DNA from: Ricordea florida
Lineage: Eukaryota; Cnidaria; Anthozoa; Corallimorpharia; Ricordeidae
Length of the DNA stretch: 64,000 nt
Assembly (NCBI GenBank): GCA_949710005.1
Contig: OX453279.1
Location: forward strand, 20,121,193 to 20,185,192
Direction of reading: 5' to 3'
Part shown: positions 9,138 to 16,897 of the stretch, piece after piece
How positions within the stretch are numbered: the stretch's first letter is position 1
Layout: each line of letters starts with the position of its first letter
Translations under genes and position numbers: made by a program
Notes under the pieces: model-generated
What the model was told of the DNA's origin: nothing
The model's database searches: none
Seen by the model: only the letters and a program-made list of their open reading frames with translations

Positions 9138-10583
9138 ATGGATCAATCCCACGAAATAGATCTTTGGTCTGTTATAAAAACAGCGTTTCCAAAAAAGACC
9201 GTAGAACATTTCGGTAAAACCTTAGAAAAAATTAAATTTCCGAAACAGAGCAATTTCCCCGATGCCCTCCTTCTCCGCAGCCCGGACAAATACCCCGTGC
9301 CTGCCGTTCCGTTCGCTGAAACGGTCTCTGATATAGCACCGCTGCTTCGAGAGCTCGAGATCTTCGTTGACCCAAAAATTTCTTTCAAAGCAGGAGTCCG
9401 AGACATATGGAAAGAAACAACTATTACACATCGCTCGGCAAAGGAGGCGCACCAATGGCTCTCTTCTCCGACGTATGAATATTGGCCTCAACAGCTGAAC
9501 TTCGCCACATGGTGCGCAACTGCGGAGTGTGGGGTGACTATTACCGATTCGGTCAATAAAACCTTCCCGCCCATAGTTCAGGGGCTACTTCGCTTCCACG
9601 TATACTTCACCGTCCGCCGTATCCTATTCGAGCTCGGCTGCCCCCTCCCCGGAGACAAGGCGTTCCAAAAAACAAACAACCCACTTCGCAAGTCTGCCTT
9701 TGAAAGCCTCTGCATCGAATTCGGTCTGCCTAGAGCCCCGGACTTTCGCTGGAAGGGCGGTCGAAACCACGGGCTTGGAGACGTGTTCGTGGATTATCCG
9801 GTCGAAGGACCAAAGAACGAGTACGTCATCCGCCGCTATGATACCGAGTCCAACACATGGCCAGATAGCTTGAACCTCTTCTCAGATGAGGGTGGGAAAA
9901 AGAATAAAGGTAATCTGTTGGCATTTATCCGAAACGATGCTGGCGGAGCACAATACAGCTGGTTTTCACCGAAAAAGGGTGAAGGTCTGACGGAGGCTGG
10001 CATGGGGCGTCTCAATCGTAGTATCGAGGCTTTGGTATATTGTGTTCTTGGCTCGCAAGTCAAAACCCGATCTACTATCGTGGGGGCGAGCGGCAGTACT
10101 GTTGAGACCCGCCAAAGGTTTAGACAACTTCTAGAGGAGACAATCGTAGTAAACGATATCTCCACCGGCATCCAGAACTATCAAAGGGCTTTGTCCGACG
10201 CTCGAGCGCAGCTGAATCTGGCCGTGGCCCCAGGGCTCTGGTTGCTCCCCAGCCGGCTTGTTATTAATTCAAACAGCGTTCTCGGGTACAACAATGAGCT
10301 CCAGAAAGCGACCAGCGATATGACTTTCGGGGTCAATCCGCGTGTGAACGAGCGGACACATAAGCGCACGCCGAAAATAAAAGCCCCAGTCCCCCTTGTC
10401 CCGAAAACAACACCGAAAACAAAAGCCCCAGTCCCCCTTGTATCGGAAACAACGCTGAAAATAGAACCCCCAGTCCCACTTGTCCCGAAAACTAAAGCCC
10501 CCGTAGCGCCGTCCGCGCACGAGCGAAATTTAGCTGCAGTCACTGTTGTGGCCGCAGGTGCGACTTGGTGGTTGTTTAGGTAG
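9138..10583 (+). CDS. Conserved Polinton 481-aa protein with C-terminal anchor
   Basis: Homologous to the broken outer gene 26066-27594. Conserved blocks include a WPQQLNFATWCAT segment near residue 118, a Phe/His/Arg-rich helix, FRWKGGRNHGLGD near 214, GGKKNKG near 255, and a VYCVLGSQVKTR segment near 310. Residues about 410-460 are a Lys/Pro linker with four related KAPVPLV units, followed by a hydrophobic C-terminus (VTVVAAGATWWLFR) that looks like a tail anchor. I recognise it as a recurrent protein of cnidarian Polintons but know no function. A structural or membrane-attached virion role is plausible. It is divergent from 8431-9111 and its last eight bases overlap the convergent gene 10576-11541. 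Confidence 0.82.
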   Translation: MDQSHEIDLWSVIKTAFPKKTVEHFGKTLEKIKFPKQSNFPDALLLRSPDKYPVPAVPFAETVSDIAPLLRELEIFVDPKISFKAGVRDIWKETTITHRSAKEAHQWLSSPTYEYWPQQLNFATWCATAECGVTITDSVNKTFPPIVQGLLRFHVYFTVRRILFELGCPLPGDKAFQKTNNPLRKSAFESLCIEFGLPRAPDFRWKGGRNHGLGDVFVDYPVEGPKNEYVIRRYDTESNTWPDSLNLFSDEGGKKNKGNLLAFIRNDAGGAQYSWFSPKKGEGLTEAGMGRLNRSIEALVYCVLGSQVKTRSTIVGASGSTVETRQRFRQLLEETIVVNDISTGIQNYQRALSDARAQLNLAVAPGLWLLPSRLVINSNSVLGYNNELQKATSDMTFGVNPRVNERTHKRTPKIKAPVPLVPKTTPKTKAPVPLVSETTLKIEPPVPLVPKTKAPVAPSAHERNLAAVTVVAAGATWWLFR

Positions 10584-11541
10584 ACTTCTTCTTATAGCGC
10601 TCGATGACAAACACGACCACGGCTACGATCAAGAGCCAGGCGTTTTTGGCTAAGAAACCAACAACTTCTCCAGCCGTGCGGAAGAGGAATGAGACAATGG
10701 CGCCTATGGCTCCAGGAAGGAGGTCTCCAATCTTTATTCCGATGGTCTTTAACCCCCGCCCTACCCCCTGCGCTACGCCGGCGAGCCCCCGCTGTAAAGC
10801 CCCCAAGATAATCCCAATGACCGTCCCAGCCGCTACGAGAACCCCCAGGACCCCTGCTCCGTACTTCTTGAAAATAGCCCGAACGCGGTCCCGCAGAGAC
10901 ATTCGCTCCTCAACGGCTTCACTTTCCAGCTCTAGCTCTTGAATCTCTTCCTCGCGCGCCGCAATCCGCGCCTCCAAAGCACGTCTATCTTCCGATGAAA
11001 TATCGTGAGCGTCTCTTATCTCCTCATCCTGTCGGTTTTGCTGCTCGAGTTCCTGAGTTCTGGCGTTATTTTCTTCCAAAATCTGTGCCGCGGTTGGTCC
11101 TAGGGCTTCTTTCAATTCTTTTGGCAAGTTCTTAGTTAAAATACCATCCTTGTTTTTCAGTGGTCGCCACGTTTGGTCTTCTCTGCCCCACAGACGAACC
11201 ATAGTACGTCCATCGTACCCTTGTCCGATTTCGACCCCGCCATATCGGGGGTACTCTTTTTGCACCTCTGCCTTAGCAATATCCATTAAGCTTTTAGTGA
11301 ATAACCCCCTAGTAACAGGGTTGGTCACCCTCTCCTCCCCAGTAACAGGGACAGTCGAAAACGACGTTTCTGCTGTGGCAGGCTCACGGGGACGACCTCG
11401 CGGTCTTAAGTCATACATCCCGACTTGTTCTCCACCCTCCGGCAGATCGGCGGGGTCGAAGCTGGGGTTAACCCTCCCACCTTCAGCGCCGGCGGGCTCA
11501 TCAGGGGGTATCAAAGGCATCTCATCAGGGTTGATATCCAT
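10576..11541 (-). CDS. Coiled-coil protein with C-terminal membrane segments (321 aa)
   Basis: Homologue of outer gene 23127-24308. Residues 1-85 are Pro/Asp/Glu-rich and disordered. Residues 90-150 form a small conserved domain (YPRYGGVEIGQGYDGRTM...LKEALG). Residues 155-220 are a Glu/Arg coiled coil. After the highly conserved ERMSLRDRVRAIFKKYG come a Gly/Val-rich hydrophobic segment (VLGVLVAAGTVIGIILGAL), an amphipathic GLK/GIK region and a final membrane helix (NAWLLIVAVVVFVIERYKKK). The layout of coil, hydrophobic segments and basic tail suggests a membrane-anchored, oligomeric virion protein. The function is unassigned. It starts 35 bases from the opposite-strand ATG at 11577, so the 11542-11576 gap probably holds a bidirectional promoter. 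Confidence 0.8.
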   Translation of the reverse strand: MDINPDEMPLIPPDEPAGAEGGRVNPSFDPADLPEGGEQVGMYDLRPRGRPREPATAETSFSTVPVTGEERVTNPVTRGLFTKSLMDIAKAEVQKEYPRYGGVEIGQGYDGRTMVRLWGREDQTWRPLKNKDGILTKNLPKELKEALGPTAAQILEENNARTQELEQQNRQDEEIRDAHDISSEDRRALEARIAAREEEIQELELESEAVEERMSLRDRVRAIFKKYGAGVLGVLVAAGTVIGIILGALQRGLAGVAQGVGRGLKTIGIKIGDLLPGAIGAIVSFLFRTAGEVVGFLAKNAWLLIVAVVVFVIERYKKKST

Positions 11542-11576
11542 TTTTGTTTCTGCCTATACATACAAGACAAATAAAA

Positions 11577-12144
11577 TGGCGTACATCTCCCATCGTACAT
11601 CTACGTGGATATCCACCGAGACCAAGCGATCATTGAGAGGTTCAACAGGACTCTAGCCGAGCGGTTGTTCGGTTACCAGTACGCCCAGGAGATGCTTCTT
11701 CCCGAAGGAGAAAGATCGGTACAGTGGGTGGCTCGGCTGCCTGCTGTTGTCACGGCTTTGAACAACGAACCAACGCGGTTGATCGGAAAAAAACCGCAGG
11801 ATGCCATCGAATCCAAATCGGTGGTACAAAAACCTTCCGCCGTTGTACCGGGGAGGGCGGTTGGTTTGGAGGAGGAGAGACTTTCCTCTGACGCCAGCGT
11901 ACGATATTTATACCAGCCTGGTGAACAGGAGGGCGGGCGAAGACGCGCAACGGACCCAATTTGGAGTCTCGAGGTTCTCGAGCAAGAACGCGCGATTGTT
12001 CGGCCTGGCGAGCCTGTGGTCTACTATCTCATAGACGGGCCAAAACGAGGCTTTGTCCGCGAGGAGCTGCAGGTAGTGCCTTGGAATACCGAATTACCCC
12101 CTGAAAGTGTACTCAAGGAGTTCGGTGTGAATCCCGTCGGGTAG
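11577..12144 (+). pseudogene. INT: Truncated integrase of inner Polinton (C-terminal third)
   Basis: The open frame from about 11600 to 12144 matches only the end of a Polinton integrase. It starts at the last catalytic Glu (QAIIERFNRTLAERLFGYQY), parallels the outer integrase block VERANRTIGEKLFSHQY, and continues through a basic C-terminal domain that ends within the convergent polymerase gene. The helix-turn-helix, zinc-binding and first two catalytic Asp residues are absent. An ATG at 11577 in a different frame (MAYISHRTS) suggests that the start of another gene, possibly the lost capsid gene, was fused here by an internal deletion. It cannot be a functional integrase by itself, but the 179-aa frame is open and could yield a truncated protein. 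Confidence 0.82.
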
Positions 12145-15100
12145 AACTCGTCTCTTGTCGTAGTAAGCGGAAAGCCCGAGTTTCTCCTGGTGGTAAGTTG
12201 TCATCTTCCCGTGGTCCATCCGGAATCCCCGGTTTTCTGCCCGGTCGAGCGCTCCATCGAGTGTTGCTTTGTATCGGCCCCAGGTCAAATCGTTGTCTTT
12301 TTTCGACATCCCCTTCGCCGAGGTTTTACTTTTTCCTGTCCCATCGTCGACGTAGTACGCCTTGCTGCATAGAGCAATGGCCCGGGTTCCCTCGAACTCG
12401 AGTTTGAACAAGCCCGGCGTCCGGCCGCTCCATTTATCCCAAGCCAGCCATTTCTTTTTGCAGCCCTCGAACTCTTCGCGGAGCTCGGGGCGGACGACGT
12501 CGACCAGGTTTTTCCCGGCGATTCCCATGTACAGGCTATCGGTATCCATCTGTAGGAGCTCGAAGGATCTTCGGTCTACGAAATGGTCCAGGAAGTCGTA
12601 GTAGAATTCGAGCATCCGTAGTTTGGCTAGCTGATAGACTGTGATTCCGATTTGGAACGGGCGGGTGATCTCGATCTTCTGCTTCCTCCTGTGGATCTCG
12701 TAGGCGGAACCTATTTCGTCGAGGTCCTCGAACCAGGAGGAGCGGAGAGCACGATCGACAACCGCTTCGTCATCTGTGTAGGAGACCAATGTCTGCCGCT
12801 CCAGCGCTTCAATGAATTTCCCGTAGCAACTATTACCCAGCAGTTTAAACAGGTCGGCGAATAGTGCTTTGTCCTTGTTGGTATCCCCTTCTCGTCGAGC
12901 TTCTGTAACCTGGTCGACGAACCAGCCGAAGATCTTTTGCGGTTTGTAGTTGATCGTCCGGTACACCGCGGTGACAGCTAAACCGTGGGCGAGGTACCAG
13001 CGTAGCAGAGGGGCGTACAACAGAATCTTCTTGGCCCATAGGGCTCCGACAAGCTTCGGCTCTGTTGAGCGGGTTCGTCCCATTCCCTCGAGATAGTCCA
13101 GCATCTCTTGGGGAACCGCTTCGATGGGGATCTCCTTGTTGTAGAAGAGCGGGGGCATTTCTTCGAACTTTGGCCAGAGGTGTTCGGGGACCTCGATGTC
13201 AACCTCGGCGAACCCGAACCACCTTCCTTCTCGTAGAGCCTCCACAAACCCATCGACAGCCCTGGTTGGCTCGTCCGGACTACGGTAGTGGATCACCGTT
13301 CCCTCCCCACAGGGCATAGGGGCTGCCATGGTAGAGAGGTAGAGCGCGTTCGCGTCGTAGCCGAGGATGCGTTGACATTGGTGGGCCTGGGCCGTAGGCT
13401 CGTATTGGTGCGACCGGATCCGCGAGACCCCCCCCTCGTGGTAGCGGGTAAATACAATCGAAGGCCCTCCGACAACCGCCGCTTTGAGCATGTCGTACGC
13501 TTCTTTGTTGGGGGCATACAGCTCGGGCGGGTTGGGGCTGCGAAGTGTGCCTCGCAAGACGAACCTCATCGACACTCTAGGTAGACTAACCGCATCTTTG
13601 AAGATGTCGATTCCATACGCGGTGTAGAAGTCGCGCATTTTGGCCAGTGCTTCGACGAAGGGGCCCACGTCGAGATTGTTGTAGTAGCGGAGCCAGTCCG
13701 CGAAGGTCTGCATCCCCTTCTCCCGGAATACCCGCTTGCAGTCTCGATATTCCGAAAGGGAAAGAAGATATTTGCCTTTCAGTTTCGAAAACCACTGTGG
13801 GTAGTCCGGTAGGCCAGGGAAGTCGAGCTTGTCAGGACTATCAAACCAGTCATACGGGAACCACGACTTCACGAGGGTACACCCATAGGCTTTGACCCAG
13901 GCGTCGTAGGTTTTCCCAGGCCCTATATAGTTCACAACATCCAGGAATTTCAACCCTGGACTCGTAATGAACATAATCTGGTTCGCTTTGCAGCCCACTT
14001 TGATTGACTGGTCGGTCGTCTTACAAAGCTCTTCGACGAAGTAGTTCCGGATCAAATTCAAATCGTACTTACCCGAATTAAACCCGAGCACGGGGACTTG
14101 GTCGCACCACTCTTCAATCGCTAGCCGATACTTTTTGGGCAAGAGCTCGAGGGTGTCGGGCAGGAACCTCGCGCGAACGTCTTCTCGTATCCTAGCAGCT
14201 CGACGTTCTAGCGTTCGAATGAACTCCTCGATCAACAACTTCGGAGGCCCTCCGGGCGTCGAAGACTCTCGTACGCATAGGTGTTCGGGAGTCGGTTCCA
14301 AAGTGTCGCTGATCGAAACCGAGATAGGAATATGTGTTCCCTCTAAGGACAGGTCTTCTGTAGGACGACAAGTGCTGGTCTTGTCGAGGTAACTCTCAAA
14401 GTCGAACACGATCGCGTGAGGGTAAGTTATTGTCTTTGGGTCGGGGATGCGATCTTTTCTCCAAGGTTTTGGCTCCTCGTGCTGCCACCGAACCACAAGG
14501 CGATAGCCAGCAGCTCGGATTTTGGCTTCTCGCTCGAGCGTCTGTTGGTATGCTATCTCGCGTGTAACAGGGCTGCCCTTTTTCTTGGAAAGATTCCGAA
14601 GTTGCTCCTGGCGTTGCTTCGGCGATGGGAAACAACGTTTGCACCCATGCCATAGGCACCCGTTGAATTGGAAGACGGTCTTTGAAATGGGATCATAACC
14701 GTCTACGGCGAAACCTTCTATAACTCGTTCGCCTCCATGCCCACATAGCTGGTGATGGATATGGATCCCTCTGGTGCGGGCTTCATACTCGAGCCATTGG
14801 ACGGCTTGGACGCTATCCCGTTTTTGTGGGTAGAAGGCCTTCTCAAAGGCAGACGGCGGAGCTTCCACTTTCTCTCCTTTGCAGACAACTTTTGTCTCAC
14901 CTTGGGTGCAACGCTCGGCGTGGCGATGGAGATGGCAGGACTGTGTGAACCTTGCATTGCACTCTCCGCACACGAACTTTTTCGCGAGTTTCTGGATGTC
15001 GCCAATGAGAAACGCGTGCCCCTCGTAGACGCCGATCGTCATTGGTGGAGTCCCTACTTTTTCATAGTGCGCCGGGTGCCTCCGATGCAACCAATCTCCA

Positions 15101-16116
15101 GACTCTTGTGGTTCGTATACCCGGATCCCGAGCCGGAAGTGCTGCTCTACTTTCCGCAGCTCGTCCTGAGAAATCCCTGGGCAAGCCTCGGGGGAGTGGT
15201 ACATCTCTCTCGCAAGAGCTCGAGCTTGGCTGGTACAACGATCCACGCGCGCGCCACGGTGGACCGCTATACACCGAAAGAGGCAGAGGTTATCTTCATA
15301 TGTATCCAAGGAGTACATCCCAGGCTTTCTCCTCAACCAATCTGGGAGTGGTCCTGTCCCCAACAAAGGCGCCTGCCTATCTACTACAACTTTTACCGTC
15401 ACAGAGATAAACCGGATGAAGACCCACTTGGTGTTAGGGCGCTCGATTTGGTCACCAATCAAGCGCTTCTCGTCTTCCGCCTGCACCCAGTCTCTAGCTT
15501 GTGGTTCTAGGCGTTGAATCCAAGGACTGCCTTGTACTGTTTTGTGAAACAAGATAATTTCTCCCGTTTCGAGGTTCCGGAGTCGATAGGTATAACTGTA
15601 TCGGAGATAGAAGCTGGTGGTGACCCTCTCGTGGAGCTTATCCATAATCCGATCCACCAGAGACCCGGCCACGCCTCGGAAGAAAGACCACTTCCAGAAG
15701 CGGCGACCAGCTTCCTCTCCCTCTCTCTCTCCATCCAACTCTTCGAGTATACGCGCACCTTCTCGCACCAGAGATCGCGCTAAGGGGGCTCGCCGGTTTT
15801 CAATTTTTCTACGAGCTTCTGTCCTCATCGTTGGGGTAGTCCTCTTTCGGACACCTTCCGCGAGAAGAGCGGTGTCGACCTCTCTCGCAAGTTGACGGAG
15901 TTCACGAGCCCGCTGCCACTTCTTGTGGGGGTTCTCTATATCCCATCTGGTTATAGCAGGGTATCTCCCCGTCTGTAGCGCTCGCCGGAGTCGTTTCCTC
16001 CACTCCGCGGCGCGAGCCTCCCCGATCGCTCGTAGGAGGTCAGCTTTTAGCATCTTAGAACCTACAGATAATCCATAACTTCTTGCTAAAGAGCGTAACT
16101 CTTTGACGGTGGACAT
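12094..16116 (-). CDS. POLB: Polinton family B DNA polymerase, intact (1340 aa)
   Basis: Full-length replicative polymerase of the inner element. The order is: SAP-like N-terminus (residues 3-32), basic region, an OTU/papain-like segment with DNLCLFRCIA near 272 and GHAFLI near 364, a C2H2-like zinc finger CGEC...H...H near 380-400, and a PD-(D/E)XK-like block VDGYDPISK...FNGCLWHGC near 468-490. Then come exonuclease I FDFES near 569, exonuclease II GFNSGKYDLN near 677, motif A YDANALYL near 919, motif B GNSCYGK near 1094 and motif C MDTDSLY near 1190. All catalytic Asp residues are present and no stop interrupts the frame. Use of a protein primer is expected from the family. It reads inward from the right TIR, and its 3' end overlaps the integrase remnant by 51 bases. 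Confidence 0.95.
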   Translation of the reverse strand: MSTVKELRSLARSYGLSVGSKMLKADLLRAIGEARAAEWRKRLRRALQTGRYPAITRWDIENPHKKWQRARELRQLAREVDTALLAEGVRKRTTPTMRTEARRKIENRRAPLARSLVREGARILEELDGEREGEEAGRRFWKWSFFRGVAGSLVDRIMDKLHERVTTSFYLRYSYTYRLRNLETGEIILFHKTVQGSPWIQRLEPQARDWVQAEDEKRLIGDQIERPNTKWVFIRFISVTVKVVVDRQAPLLGTGPLPDWLRRKPGMYSLDTYEDNLCLFRCIAVHRGARVDRCTSQARALAREMYHSPEACPGISQDELRKVEQHFRLGIRVYEPQESGDWLHRRHPAHYEKVGTPPMTIGVYEGHAFLIGDIQKLAKKFVCGECNARFTQSCHLHRHAERCTQGETKVVCKGEKVEAPPSAFEKAFYPQKRDSVQAVQWLEYEARTRGIHIHHQLCGHGGERVIEGFAVDGYDPISKTVFQFNGCLWHGCKRCFPSPKQRQEQLRNLSKKKGSPVTREIAYQQTLEREAKIRAAGYRLVVRWQHEEPKPWRKDRIPDPKTITYPHAIVFDFESYLDKTSTCRPTEDLSLEGTHIPISVSISDTLEPTPEHLCVRESSTPGGPPKLLIEEFIRTLERRAARIREDVRARFLPDTLELLPKKYRLAIEEWCDQVPVLGFNSGKYDLNLIRNYFVEELCKTTDQSIKVGCKANQIMFITSPGLKFLDVVNYIGPGKTYDAWVKAYGCTLVKSWFPYDWFDSPDKLDFPGLPDYPQWFSKLKGKYLLSLSEYRDCKRVFREKGMQTFADWLRYYNNLDVGPFVEALAKMRDFYTAYGIDIFKDAVSLPRVSMRFVLRGTLRSPNPPELYAPNKEAYDMLKAAVVGGPSIVFTRYHEGGVSRIRSHQYEPTAQAHQCQRILGYDANALYLSTMAAPMPCGEGTVIHYRSPDEPTRAVDGFVEALREGRWFGFAEVDIEVPEHLWPKFEEMPPLFYNKEIPIEAVPQEMLDYLEGMGRTRSTEPKLVGALWAKKILLYAPLLRWYLAHGLAVTAVYRTINYKPQKIFGWFVDQVTEARREGDTNKDKALFADLFKLLGNSCYGKFIEALERQTLVSYTDDEAVVDRALRSSWFEDLDEIGSAYEIHRRKQKIEITRPFQIGITVYQLAKLRMLEFYYDFLDHFVDRRSFELLQMDTDSLYMGIAGKNLVDVVRPELREEFEGCKKKWLAWDKWSGRTPGLFKLEFEGTRAIALCSKAYYVDDGTGKSKTSAKGMSKKDNDLTWGRYKATLDGALDRAENRGFRMDHGKMTTYHQEKLGLSAYYDKRRVLPDGIHTELLEYTFRG

Positions 16117-16201
16117 ATTTTGAAGATACCTTTATGCACCACTCTCTAAATGGAAATAATTTTTGTGTAGCCACTCTCTAATGGAAATACCTTTGGAACG
16201 C
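16117..16201 (-). promoter_or_regulatory. Right-end promoter region with repeated TTAGAGAGTGG
   Basis: Reading toward the polymerase start, TTAGAGAGTGG occurs near 16176-16186 and again near 16142-16152, downstream of the TIR-borne TATAAAT. The left end has one copy at the same relative position. The duplicated copy on the polymerase side may mark a stronger or alternative start site; this is inferred. Confidence 0.4.
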
Positions 16202-16468
16202 CAACGTTTTTTCCGAAGATTTATAGTATGCATATTTGTCTAAATTGAAATTGCTCATTAATTTTCGGAAAACGCTCGGAAAATCTTCGGATCATCTTCG
16301 GGTCATCTTCGGGTCATCTTCGTGCACCACACCAATTCGTATTTGTTTGCCTTGGGAGTCTTTCCGCCTTGAAATACAGCTTCTAGAGACATGTTAACGT
16401 TTTAAGCGTTTCCTCTCTGAAAAACGGTTCCCAGGTGGTGGTATTTGATTAATCCCAACTATACTACT
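16202..16468 (-). repeat. Right terminal inverted repeat of inner Polinton
   Basis: Inverted partner of 6488-6754 with one mismatch over 267 bases. The following CAATG (16469-16473) is the target-site duplication inside the outer integrase gene. Confidence 0.95.
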
Positions 16469-16473
16469 CAATG

Positions 16474-16870
16474 TGTGCGGCCACTGTAATTTACAAGCAT
16501 AAATCCTCTCGAAAGCCCTAGCCACTTCCCAACTATCTTTCGAAGTTAATGCCTCTGCATCCTTATATCTGGAAGCAACATCAACCACAACCAATGCATA
16601 ACGATATATTTTTCTCCTCACTGTATCATGAGGAAGAAATAATAGATCCGCTTGATGAATCTGATTTGGTTTATCAACGACCCAATGTGGTCTGGGTAGG
16701 TACCTAGGAGGTGGAAGATATATTTGCCACAATGCCTGCCTATCCAGCCACTTTCTTGCAACATTCTCACTAACTTTAGCTGCACTTGCTAATTTAGGTA
16801 TAGCGGAATATCCTTTCCAATACCCACGAGCTGAGTAGTATACCTGGCTTAAAATCTTATCTCTGTTTAT
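16474..16870 (-). pseudogene. INT: Outer Polinton integrase, N-terminal part
   Basis: This half holds the N-terminal helix-turn-helix-like domain (YYSARGYWKGYSAIPKLA, SENVARKWL), a linker, and the start of the catalytic core with the first Asp in HQADLLFLPHD and the VVVDVASRYK strand. It stops at the inner Polinton junction. The codon at the expected start (16868-16870) is ATA and an in-frame stop lies just upstream, so the start codon also seems lost. The divergent capsid gene starts 28 bases away, leaving a short shared promoter region with TTATAAATAA. The rest of the gene is at 5985-6487. Confidence 0.88.
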
Positions 16871-16897
16871 TTATAAATAAGATTGCGTACATTTAAA
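16870..16897. promoter_or_regulatory. Divergent promoter between integrase and capsid genes
   Basis: The 27-base gap contains TTATAAATAA, a TATA-type box usable in either direction. It directly precedes the capsid ATG at 16898 (context TTTAAAATGG). Assignment is by position and composition only. Confidence 0.35.

Larger units (their letters stand above)
6488..16468. mobile_element. Inner Polinton/Maverick, capsid-less deletion derivative
   Basis: A 9981-bp element with 267-bp TIRs (6488-6754 and 16202-16468) that differ at one position, flanked by the 5-bp duplication CAATG. It begins AGTAGTATAG, close to the outer element's AGTAGTTG end. It holds an intact 1340-aa polymerase B and at least six other open genes but no major capsid gene or ATPase, and only the C-terminal third of an integrase. 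The near-identical TIRs and open frames show a recent insertion; its genes are visibly more GC-rich than those of the outer element. I infer that it was mobilised by integrase and packaging functions supplied by a relative. Confidence 0.92.

Noticed and set aside
10181-10543. Antisense Gly/Thr-repeat open frame opposite the 481-aa gene
   Set aside because: A shadow of the Lys/Pro repeat on the real coding strand.
16831-16845. GAGTAGTATA near the integrase start as a second Polinton end
   Set aside because: It resembles the inner TIR tip for only about ten bases, has no partner or duplication, and lies within integrase coding sequence.
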